Of a DNA stretch of 39,009 nt, positions 30,201 to 36,702 are shown one piece after another. The translations under genes were made by a program, and so were the position numbers. The stretch comes from Oscillospiraceae bacterium (GTDB lineage Bacteria > Bacillota > Clostridia > Oscillospirales > Acutalibacteraceae): the NCBI GenBank assembly GCA_015066365.1, contig SVON01000018.1, forward strand, positions 1 to 39,009, given 5' to 3'. The stretch's first letter is position 1, and every line of letters starts with the position of its first letter. The notes under the pieces are model-generated. The model was not told where the DNA came from. It ran no database searches and saw nothing but the letters and a program-made list of their open reading frames with translations.

Positions 30201-32772
30201 CAACGAGTTTATCTATCTGGGCTTTATGGGTAACGCCGCCGGCAGCACCTGGACGGTGGACGATGTAACCATCTACGAGAAGGTCACCGAGTCCAACGAC
30301 GGTTATATTGTCAACGGCAACTTTGAGACCGGTCTTTCCAGCCCCTGGGAAAACGTGTGGGGCTCCAACACGGTGTCCGTCGTGGCCGGTCGCGACAGCA
30401 ACTACGGTATGAAGGTAAATGCAAACCTGTACACCGTGGTGCGTGAGAAAGTGACCGTAGAGCCCAACACCGACTACGTGGTTGAGGTGTGGTCTAAGGA
30501 CTGCGTCAGCGCCAACCTGTTGGTTAAGGACAGCGCCGATAGCGTCAACATGGTCAACGTTTCTCTGCCCAGCGGTTCTACCTGGACCCAGACCGTGGCC
30601 GAGTTCAACTCCGGCTCGAACACCTACGTCTACGTGGGCTTTATGGGTGCCGCCAACGGCGCCACCTACACCGTGGACGATGTGAAGATGTACAAAAAAG
30701 AGGTTCCCCCCGCCCCCGAAGGCCTCCAGAACGGCGACTTTGAAGCTCAGGGCGACAACTGGACCTTTAACAGTGGCTCTCACGCCTTTGTCAGCGACGC
30801 TCACGGCGGCAACTACGCTCTGCAGCTGACCAACCCCGGCAAGTGGGCCGAGGGCGCCATTCAGACCATCGACGTGGAGCCCAACACCGATTACACCATT
30901 ACCTGGTGGTACAAGGCTTCCTCCGGCACCGGCAACTTCGTGCTGTACGTGATGGACGGCACCTCCTTCGCCAATATGACCAAGGTCAGCGGCAACCAGG
31001 GTATGGGCAACTACACCGGCACCTGGCAGCAGGGTTCCTACACCGTAAACACCGGCTCCTCTACTACCATGATGCTGAAATTCTCCACCGAGGCCACCAA
31101 CCCCGGCACCATCCTGATTGATGATGTGGTGGTGACCAAGACCGAGGATTACGTGTGCACCCACAGCTACACCTCTGCGGTGACCAAGGCTCCCACCTGC
31201 GGCGCTACCGGTGTGCGCACCTACACCTGCTCTCTGTGCGGCGACAGCTACACCGAGACCATTGCCGCCACCGGCAACCACACCTACGACAACGCCTGTG
31301 ACGCTTCCTGTAACGTCTGCGGCGCCACCCGCACCGCCACCCACACCTACAGCGGCGACTGCGACACCTCCTGTAACGTGTGCGGCGCTCTGCGTCTGCT
31401 GATCAACGCCGATCACACCTACGACAACGACTGCGATACCACCTGTAACGTCTGCGGCTTCACCCGTACCGTTGCCGGTCACGCCTACGACAACGCCTGT
31501 GACCCCACCTGTAACAACTGCGGTGCTGTCCGCGAGGCCGACCACAGCTACAAGGCTGAGGTGACCGCCCCCGACTGCGAGAACGGCGGCTACACCACCT
31601 ACACCTGTACCGTCTGCGGCGACAGCTACAAGGACAACTACACCCAGGCTGCCGGTCACAAATACGATAACGCCTGCGACGCTTCTTGTAACGTCTGCGG
31701 CGAGACCCGTACTCCCGCCGACCACAACTACGTGGAGAGCGTGATGGCCAACAACAACTGCGGCACCGACGGCATGGTCAAGTACACCTGCTCGGTCTGC
31801 GGCGACAGCTATACCGAGGTTCTGCCCGCCACCGGCAACCACCGCTACGACAACGACTGCGACAACCGTTGCAACGTGTGTAACCAGGTGCGCGAGGTGG
31901 GCGACCACAAGTACGTGGCCACCCAGACCAAGGCGCCTACCTGCACCGAGACCGGCGTGATGACCTACACCTGCTCTGTCTGTGGCGTCAGCTACACCGA
32001 GGCGATCCCGGTCATCGCCCACAGCTACGACGCTGTGGTGACCGAGCCCGACTGCGAGAATGGCGGTTATACCACCCATACCTGCACCGTCTGCGGTGAC
32101 AGCTATAAGGATAGCTACACCGAGGCTACCGGTCACAGCTATGTGGGCGTAGAGACCCAGGCTCCCACCTGCGGCGCTACCGGCGTGAAGACCTACACCT
32201 GCTCCGCCTGCGGCGATAGCTACACCGAGGTGATCCCCGCCACCGGTGCTCACACCTACGACAACGAGTACGATGCTGACTGTAACGTGTGCGGCGCCAT
32301 CCGCGAGGTCGAGGATCTTCCTCTCATCGCCTTCAACGGCAAGTCTGCCTCTGTGGACGTAAAGGGTCTGGCCTTCCGCTTCACCATCCAGGCCGCCGAC
32401 ATCGAGATCTTTGAGAACACCCAGAACACCTACAAGACCAATTCCGGTACTGTGGTGGTGGACGGCGTGGAGTATCAGCTGAACTTCGCCGGTGCCATCG
32501 TCACCAACAAGGATCTGCCCGTTGAGGAGCTGACCGTCACCAACGCTCAGATCAACGGCAACAAGACCATCCGGAACGTGGGCGCCAAGTACCTGTGGGA
32601 GTGGGATGCGAACAGCTTCTCTTACGCCGTCCGTATCACCAACATCCCCGAGTCCGGCTGGAACACCACCATCACCGCTCGTCCCTTCTTCGTGTACACC
32701 AACGCGCAGGGCGAACAGGTCGTGTTCTACGGCGAGGCGGTTTCCGGCACCTACAACGAGGTGATCGGCTAA
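27265..32772 (+). CDS. Giant secreted multi-domain protein: GH-A-like barrel, carbohydrate-binding modules, His/Cys repeats
   Basis: Secreted protein of 1835 residues; signal peptide 1-24. Residues 27-390 resemble a clan GH-A hydrolase barrel: VVALVSIADEPEN with candidate acid/base Glu221, ILTEYNVG with candidate nucleophile Glu317, and FQWCWTP as strand 8. A Fn3-like module (about 398-492) follows, then five jelly-roll-like modules, about 538-700, 728-858, 872-1005, 1013-1145 and 1152-1293; the third and fourth are close duplicates. Residues 1300-1680 hold 13 His/Cys units in two lengths. The end (1685-1835) is homologous to the end of the protein at 33266-35722. There is no LPXTG motif, SLH domain or C-terminal membrane helix. 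ATG 27265 follows AAAGGAGG. The enzyme's substrate is unknown. Confidence 0.85.
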   Translation: MKKLLAILLSLLMLASTLPVAVFAEMGGDFPWTDTEDKMLIEEILERDGFIDGIWMPWFNAGETGHNLTGNDLMADYYNSSSSKNWDRVELDYYGADKIYREIYNLKAMGYNIMAYGGSIFGEGVIFDENGDVLGIKEEYLNNARRLLNMCREIGMPVMWNIYFHDSSMPSYYGMEGWHVICQMLGNPTIADHYAERFVRPLCEMLAEYPDVVALVSIADEPENQINDLGKGDHFDTKGREMYGVNQDDMIYFMQQINEVAREELPNVARTVASNNGNKTIYRDFDLDLMGHNQYTDGDTFKSVESLLTDADPILTEYNVGTRINDDTAYAEKLITFRQWMMNNGYKGGFQWCWTPGQYSGAYALQRTSAGTAFRKTVALLRYFMDEYRAEYRGETITVDAPVLYANAGDGKVLFIPSKRATKITVQRSDDGGVTWKSLVTNANQSTYVNSTYLIGTYTDTTTRPTSGYCYRIIATDANGNSVTSAPNDLAGTDKTFKKTYTAPTYTKGKYYITSSMTQSQAKLTSFGVEKNRPLSESVNLIQNGSFESTGGQWNNSSFLQYAQVVSDSTTPDGSKSLYFDTSAQSSEGWYTFTVTGLKANTEYTFSSFIKGAYLSDSNKGQASIGVIDPDTGKYMFYWEYFRSYPRASRETKQMYPTAYDDEWHIRSVTFNTGDLTTATIALYGYSSQIWVDGLALFETTNGMKYENGESSKAIVSTEYSPASGATNAVTDPAVNNASYWNTGAGYKQGFMSIASGKLTYTASSDPNGVRYTKWIDVKPGTDYYYSYTVNVTRAGSGRVAILDNAKLLPNEVVTTAFSSTGTKTVTGRISTGKYDQLGLCVVDLGGAATIDNVYLYEGDASIVLPTTPSFDGYVINGDFEIGSSNNWENLWNNNTVEMVAGHDSAFAMKGVAGGNYTQVRQKITVEPNTDYILEVWAKNVSNTTLILKDSSDANLKQTGLQGSGDTWTKTTMEFNSGSNEFIYLGFMGNAAGSTWTVDDVTIYEKVTESNDGYIVNGNFETGLSSPWENVWGSNTVSVVAGRDSNYGMKVNANLYTVVREKVTVEPNTDYVVEVWSKDCVSANLLVKDSADSVNMVNVSLPSGSTWTQTVAEFNSGSNTYVYVGFMGAANGATYTVDDVKMYKKEVPPAPEGLQNGDFEAQGDNWTFNSGSHAFVSDAHGGNYALQLTNPGKWAEGAIQTIDVEPNTDYTITWWYKASSGTGNFVLYVMDGTSFANMTKVSGNQGMGNYTGTWQQGSYTVNTGSSTTMMLKFSTEATNPGTILIDDVVVTKTEDYVCTHSYTSAVTKAPTCGATGVRTYTCSLCGDSYTETIAATGNHTYDNACDASCNVCGATRTATHTYSGDCDTSCNVCGALRLLINADHTYDNDCDTTCNVCGFTRTVAGHAYDNACDPTCNNCGAVREADHSYKAEVTAPDCENGGYTTYTCTVCGDSYKDNYTQAAGHKYDNACDASCNVCGETRTPADHNYVESVMANNNCGTDGMVKYTCSVCGDSYTEVLPATGNHRYDNDCDNRCNVCNQVREVGDHKYVATQTKAPTCTETGVMTYTCSVCGVSYTEAIPVIAHSYDAVVTEPDCENGGYTTHTCTVCGDSYKDSYTEATGHSYVGVETQAPTCGATGVKTYTCSACGDSYTEVIPATGAHTYDNEYDADCNVCGAIREVEDLPLIAFNGKSASVDVKGLAFRFTIQAADIEIFENTQNTYKTNSGTVVVDGVEYQLNFAGAIVTNKDLPVEELTVTNAQINGNKTIRNVGAKYLWEWDANSFSYAVRITNIPESGWNTTITARPFFVYTNAQGEQVVFYGEAVSGTYNEVIG

Positions 32773-32791
32773 TCTTGGCTAACGCCTGACA

Positions 32792-32827
32792 AAAAGCCCC
32801 CACCGGGTTATCCGGTGGGGGCTTTTC
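32792..32827 (+). terminator. Terminator of the giant surface protein gene
   Basis: Fifteen-bp stem (32792-32806 with 32812-32826), core CCCCCACCGG / CCGGTGGGGG, loop GTTAT, then a TTTT tail. The core is the same as in the terminator at 35760-35791. Confidence 0.93.
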
Positions 32828-32852
32828 TGTTGGTCTCAGCAAGCAAAAGGCA

Positions 32853-32892
32853 CAACATCTAGATGGCTTTTTGCAAAAAAAGCAAGATGTTG
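32853..32892 (+). other. Hairpin in the spacer before the small-peptide promoter
   Basis: Outer arms CAACATCT / AGATGTTG (32853-32860 with 32885-32892) and inner arms GCTTTTT / AAAAAGC (32866-32872 with 32877-32883). It lies 40 bases before the promoter at 32932, in an otherwise unexplained gap of about 250 bases (32773-33026). Its role is unknown. Confidence 0.55.
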
Positions 32893-32931
32893 ACGGTGGA
32901 ACAAACGTTGTGTTTTTTCTTCCGGAAAGCA

Positions 32932-32961
32932 TTGACAACTAATAGGTAATTGTTATATAAT
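32932..32961 (+). promoter_or_regulatory. Promoter of the small peptide / surface protein unit
   Basis: TTGACA (32932-32937), an 18-base spacer and TATAAT (32956-32961). A stem GGTTAT / ATAACC lies just after the expected start site (about 32968-32987). Confidence 0.88.
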
Positions 32962-33026
32962 GTAATCGGTTATCTATTCTCATAACCAAAGAGATGAAGA
33001 ATTTTAGATGAAAGGAGGCTCCCGCT

Positions 33027-33137
33027 ATGAAGTACATCGCTCCCGAGATGAAGGTTTTGGCCTTCGCCGCCGAGGAGGCCGTTGCTGCCCCCCTGGAGGG
33101 CTCCAAGACCTTCAACGATGGTGAGCTGGAGTGGTAA
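33027..33137 (+). CDS. Small peptide of 36 residues, unknown family
   Basis: A very short gene with strong signals: consensus promoter, AAAGGAGG ribosome binding site 8 bases before ATG, and a TAA stop. The peptide begins MKYIAPEMKVLAFAAEEAV and ends GSKTFNDGELEW. It has no signal peptide or Cys, and it is acidic in the second half. The opening (K-Y-x-x-P-x-M) followed by a hydrophobic patch and an acidic tail resembles small unannotated peptides I associate with clostridial genomes, but I cannot name a family. The surface protein gene begins 128 bases downstream with no clear terminator between, so both are likely on one message. A leader peptide, a modified peptide precursor or a partner of the surface protein are all possible. 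Confidence 0.7.
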   Translation: MKYIAPEMKVLAFAAEEAVAAPLEGSKTFNDGELEW

Positions 33138-33265
33138 TTGGTCGGCTTGTATCAACGACTAGCCGCAAAGGGCGGTTGCCCCTAACCTGGTGTGCCCCGC
33201 CCTACACCACCCCAAGCAAATCCCTTTCGCGTTTCCCCAAAAAAATTATTAGGAGGAAAACAACA

Positions 33266-35722
33266 ATGAACATGCGCAAAATCATTGCCGTTCTGGCTGC
33301 TGTTCTGATGCTGTGCGCCGTCATCCCGATGGGCACTATGGTATCCGCTGCCAGCATTTTCAGCGCCAACTTTGATAATGGCGAGGTGGTGTTCTCTGCT
33401 CACGCAGATGACACTGCCGTCATCGAGGACGGTGTTCTGCATTGGACCACTGTCGGTTGGAAAAACCTGTACAAGTCTTTTAGTGGCGTTGCGGGCACCG
33501 AGTACGTCCTGTCTGTTAAGGCTAAGGCCTCCACTGCTGTGGACCTGAAATTCGTGTTCCACAACGGCTCCTGGTCCGGTTATGTTGCACCCGACTTTGT
33601 CCCCACTCTTTCCACTGAGTGGGCTACCTATACCTATCATTTCACCCCCACCGAGAAAGGTATCGTTCTCTTGCTGCAGGCGAAGGCCGCTGCTGAGATT
33701 TGGTTGGATGATATCAAGGTTTCCGAGTACATCCCTCCCGTAGATCCCGACGTCCCGGACGATGCGGTCTATTTCGAGAACTTCGAGGAGGATCACACCT
33801 GGGCTTCCGGCAACGCCAGCGCCACTATGGAGATCATCCCTGCCGGCGATGCTCCCGCTACCAAAGCTGAGAACGGCAACTACGTAGTGAAGCACACCAT
33901 CCCCACGAATGTGTATCCCTACATCAGCGATCGCACCGGTATCTCTGTTCAGCCCAACACCGATTACATCGTGTCTTTTGACGCGCTGAACAGCTCTGTC
34001 AACTGGCCGGTTCAGGTCATCATCGCTGAGAACTACTGGTTGGGCGGCGCTTTTGTCACCTCTCTGAGCCAGCAGATTAAGCCTTCCAACACCACTTGGG
34101 AGACCTATTCTTTCGTGTTCAACACCGGTGACCACAACAAGATTTGGCTGGGTGCCAAGTCCCAGTGGGCCGACACCACCGTGTACTTCGATAACTTCTA
34201 CATTGCTCCCCTGAACGGCAGCGTGCAGAACGACGGTTATCTGAAGAACGGTAACTTTGAGGCTGGCGCTCTGGAGTGGCTGCACACCTCTAACACCGAG
34301 ATCACCGCTGACGACACCGGTGCCGGTCAGGGCAACGTGATCACCACCAACGAGCTGGCCAGCGGCGCTCATATGTTCAGCCAGCCCGCCACCAACCTGG
34401 TTGTTGACCATGAGTACGTCCTGTCCTTCAAGGTGTATGGCCGTGCTGCTTCTAGTGCCAACTCCGCTTTCTGGGTGCAGTTCCCCTCTGCGTTCACCAC
34501 CTGGACCGTGGATTCCACTTTGCCCTCCGCTAAGGCTAACAACTACACCCCCCGTATTAACGTGACCACCAACGTCAACGCCTGGCACGATGTGAACATC
34601 ACCTTCACCGCTAAGGCGGATGTGGCAGTGATCAACTTCTTGAACTACCGCGTCAGCCAGGGTTTCTATTCCTTCGATGATATTTCCATCACTCCTAAGC
34701 ACAACTGGACCGATGCTACCTGCACCGCTCCCAAGACCTGTGCCTGCGGCGCCACCGAGGGCGAAGCTCTGGGTCACACCCCCGGCGCTGAGGCTGACTG
34801 CGAGAACGCTCAGACCTGCACCGTTTGCGGTGAGGTTCTGAACGCTGCCCTGGGTCACTCCTGGACCGATGCCACCTGCACCGCTCCCAAGACCTGCTCC
34901 GTCTGCGGCGCTACCGAGGGCGAGGCTCTGGGTCACAGCTATGAGGCTGTTGTGACCGCTCCCGATTGCGAGAACGGCGGTTACACCACCTACACCTGCT
35001 CTGTCTGCGGCGACAGCTACATTGCTGACGAGACCGAGGCTCTGGGCCACAGCTACGAGGCTGTTGTGACCGCTCCCGATTGCGAGAACGGCGGTTACAC
35101 CACCTACACCTGCTCTGTCTGCGGCGACAGCTACGTTGCTGACGAGACCGAGGCTCTGGGTCACAGCTATGAGGCTGTTGTGACCGCTCCCGATTGCGAG
35201 AACGGCGGTTACACCACCTACACCTGCTCCGTCTGCGGCGACAGCTACGTTGCTGACGAGACCGAGGCTCTGGGTCACTCCTATGACGGCGAGTATGACG
35301 TGGATTGCAACGTCTGCGGTGCGATCCGCGAGGTTGAGCTGCCCCTGGCCCAGACCGGCACCTCTGCTTCTGAGGACGTCCGTGGCGTGGCTGCTCGCTT
35401 TGCTCTGACCGTGGAGGGTATGGGCATCGACGCTACCACCGCCATCTATGACAACGCCACCGTGGGCGGCTATAAGCTGATCTCCATGGGCGCCATCGCC
35501 AGCAACGGCGTGTCCGAGAAGGATATCGCTGCTGTCTATCTGTGTGACGATGACGTGAGCGCTACCGCTCAGTACGCCATCCGTGTCATCAACATCCCTG
35601 AGGGTAAGGAAGGCGTGGAGATTACCTTCACTCCCTACGTCACCATCGAGATCGACGGCGAGGCTACCACCATTTATGGTGACGAGGTTAGTGCTTCTTA
35701 CGACAGCGTGTTCGTTGGCTAA
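33266..35722 (+). CDS. Secreted protein with carbohydrate-binding-like modules and tandem His/Cys repeats
   Basis: Secreted protein of 818 residues; signal peptide 1-28 (ends MVSAAS). Three jelly-roll, carbohydrate-binding-like modules cover about 30-155, 167-315 and 322-477 (YLKNGNFEAGALEW, AWHDVNITFTAKADV, YSFDDISITPK). No catalytic domain is visible. From 479 to 688 seven His/Cys units follow: two short His-Cys-CxC/CxxC forms flanking an intermediate one, three nearly identical 38-residue units (557-670), and a final degenerate unit. The last domain (692-818) matches the C-terminus of the 1835-residue protein (ARF, GAIASN, YAIRVINIPE, YGDEVSASY). AGGAGG lies 9 bases before ATG 33266. No anchor motif is seen. 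Likely binds glycans or the cell surface; this is inferred. Confidence 0.8.
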   Translation: MNMRKIIAVLAAVLMLCAVIPMGTMVSAASIFSANFDNGEVVFSAHADDTAVIEDGVLHWTTVGWKNLYKSFSGVAGTEYVLSVKAKASTAVDLKFVFHNGSWSGYVAPDFVPTLSTEWATYTYHFTPTEKGIVLLLQAKAAAEIWLDDIKVSEYIPPVDPDVPDDAVYFENFEEDHTWASGNASATMEIIPAGDAPATKAENGNYVVKHTIPTNVYPYISDRTGISVQPNTDYIVSFDALNSSVNWPVQVIIAENYWLGGAFVTSLSQQIKPSNTTWETYSFVFNTGDHNKIWLGAKSQWADTTVYFDNFYIAPLNGSVQNDGYLKNGNFEAGALEWLHTSNTEITADDTGAGQGNVITTNELASGAHMFSQPATNLVVDHEYVLSFKVYGRAASSANSAFWVQFPSAFTTWTVDSTLPSAKANNYTPRINVTTNVNAWHDVNITFTAKADVAVINFLNYRVSQGFYSFDDISITPKHNWTDATCTAPKTCACGATEGEALGHTPGAEADCENAQTCTVCGEVLNAALGHSWTDATCTAPKTCSVCGATEGEALGHSYEAVVTAPDCENGGYTTYTCSVCGDSYIADETEALGHSYEAVVTAPDCENGGYTTYTCSVCGDSYVADETEALGHSYEAVVTAPDCENGGYTTYTCSVCGDSYVADETEALGHSYDGEYDVDCNVCGAIREVELPLAQTGTSASEDVRGVAARFALTVEGMGIDATTAIYDNATVGGYKLISMGAIASNGVSEKDIAAVYLCDDDVSATAQYAIRVINIPEGKEGVEITFTPYVTIEIDGEATTIYGDEVSASYDSVFVG
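34934..35275 (+). repeat. Three tandem 114-bp repeats
   Basis: Copies start at 34934, 35048 and 35162. Neighbouring copies differ by only two or three bases, mostly silent. Each encodes one 38-residue His/Cys unit (HSYEAVVTAPDCENGG...ETEALG). Confidence 0.95.
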
Positions 35723-35759
35723 TCCTGTGTGCAGACGAATAGCTAAATAGCGATCAAGG

Positions 35760-35791
35760 AACCCCCACCGGGAAACCGGTGGGGGTTTTCC
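35760..35791 (+). terminator. Terminator of the small peptide / surface protein unit
   Basis: Twelve-bp stem AACCCCCACCGG / CCGGTGGGGGTT (35760-35771 with 35776-35787), loop GAAA, followed by TT. Nearly the same stem as at 32792-32827. Confidence 0.9.
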
Positions 35792-35821
35792 CTTTGGCAC
35801 ACCAACCTTGAATGGCATCCG

Positions 35822-35907
35822 TAGGGAATGCCTTTATGCATTCCGTCAAAGGAGAACGGATAAATCCGTTCCCTCCGCACCGTCCTGGGCAGAGCCCGCA
35901 GGATGGG
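35822..35907. repeat. Composite palindromic intergenic repeat, copy 2
   Basis: Palindromes GGAATGC/GCATTCC (35825-35844), GAACGGAT/ATCCGTTC (35854-35871) and TCCTG-GGC-AGA-GCC-CGCAGGA (35884-35904). It shares GGGC-AGA-GCCC and the GTAGGG start with copy 1 (25360-25438), but arm sequences differ in a paired manner. It lies between two terminators in a non-coding gap. Confidence 0.7.
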
Positions 35908-35922
35908 GTTTCACCAACAAAA

Positions 35923-35953
35923 AAAGCGCTCACCCAGACCGGGTGAGCGCTTT
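35923..35953 (-). terminator. Terminator of the second lipoprotein gene
   Basis: Thirteen-bp stem AAAGCGCTCACCC / GGGTGAGCGCTTT (35923-35935 with 35941-35953), loop AGACC. A run of T residues follows on the minus strand. Confidence 0.92.
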
Positions 35954-35961
35954 CGCTTTGA

Positions 35962-36555
35962 TTAAGGCATTTCGATGGTGACGGTCTTTTTGCCGGCGTG
36001 GGTCTCGTAGGTGATCTCCAGGTTGCCGTCCTTGTTCAGCACCGCCTTCTCATACAGTTGGGCGTCCTTGTTGGGGACCAGTCCCATCAGGGTGGTGGTC
36101 TGCGGGTCGACGTCCGGGTTAAAGATTTCCCGCACAAACACGTGGTATTGATCGCTCAGATATTCCAACTGCGCCACGTAATTGCCTTTGGCCACCAGAA
36201 AATCGCCAAAGAGGCCGGAGGTCTTTTTGGTGCGCACGTCACAGAATACCGCCCACTGCTTTTGGGGTGCGGTGGCCATGGGGGCGGTGATCTGCAGCAC
36301 CGAGGCGGTCAGCTTTGTAAACTTCGGCGCATAGGGCTCGCTCTCACGGGCGTAGAAGATGTTGCCGGCGTAATCCGCCACGTAAAAGCTATAACTGCCG
36401 TCCGGATTTTGATTCACGTGATAGCTGACGTTGGGGTCGTAGGTTTCCGGATCAAAGGTAAATACGCCCTCCTCTGCCTCGCCGCAGGCGCACAGCCCAC
36501 CCAACAGAGCCAGCGAAAGCAACAGGCACAGCAGGGTGCGTAGTCTTTTGTTCAT
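35962..36555 (-). CDS. Lipoprotein of unknown function (second copy type)
   Basis: Secreted lipoprotein of 197 residues. The signal peptide has lipobox GLCAC, with the lipidated Cys at residue 24. The mature part (about 25-197) contains VNQNPDGSYSFYVADYAGNIFYA, an AVFCDVRTKKTSGLFGDFLVA stretch, and YHVFVREIFNPDVDP. These align in order with GTLTLIIKDCKGN, SLYINRLTCQVTEMIHG and MVTVRDLFNKNGY of the lipoprotein at 26356-27081, so they are probably distant paralogues, although this one lacks the His-rich linker. It is divergent from the GH13 gene. No known domain is recognised. AGGAGG precedes the ATG. Confidence 0.78.
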   Translation of the reverse strand: MNKRLRTLLCLLLSLALLGGLCACGEAEEGVFTFDPETYDPNVSYHVNQNPDGSYSFYVADYAGNIFYARESEPYAPKFTKLTASVLQITAPMATAPQKQWAVFCDVRTKKTSGLFGDFLVAKGNYVAQLEYLSDQYHVFVREIFNPDVDPQTTTLMGLVPNKDAQLYEKAVLNKDGNLEITYETHAGKKTVTIEMP

Positions 36556-36584
36556 AAACCGTCCTCCTAAAGGCGTTTTTATTC

Positions 36585-36613
36585 ATTATAAGGCTAAGCC
36601 CGGTGAAAAGCAA
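36585..36613 (-). promoter_or_regulatory. Promoter of the second lipoprotein gene
   Basis: On the minus strand: TTGCTT (36613-36608), a 17-base spacer and TATAAT (36590-36585). Same -35 sequence as the first lipoprotein's promoter. Confidence 0.75.
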
Positions 36614-36633
36614 GTTTTTCTTGTCTTTTCCGG

Positions 36634-36662
36634 TTGACCTGACACCGGTTTTCGTTTATTAT
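36634..36662 (+). promoter_or_regulatory. Promoter of the GH13 gene
   Basis: TTGACC (36634-36639), a 17-base spacer and TATTAT (36657-36662). The -35 box lies in CCGGT-TGACCTGAC-ACCGG, an inverted repeat that may be an operator. Confidence 0.78.
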
Positions 36663-36702
36663 ATATATATCCTTTATTATATACCCGCAAGGAGGGTTCT
36701 CT

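Noticed and set aside
27232..32253. Minus-strand open frame of 1673 codons opposite the giant gene
   Set aside because: It is the shadow of a GC-rich coding strand with strong codon bias. It has no ribosome binding site, is extremely rich in Val/Gly/His/Ala, and shows no domain, whereas the plus strand has signal peptide, domains and regulatory signals.
33138..33265. Terminator between the small peptide and the surface gene
   Set aside because: Some GC-rich inverted pieces (GGTGTG...CACC) exist, but no strong stem with a T-run, so co-transcription is more likely.
34704..35340. CRISPR-like array
   Set aside because: The 114-bp units are contiguous, in frame and coding, with no spacers and no cas genes.
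33182..35818. Minus-strand open frame of 878 codons opposite the second surface gene
   Set aside because: Same reason: repeat-driven antisense shadow with no start signals, and it runs into terminators.
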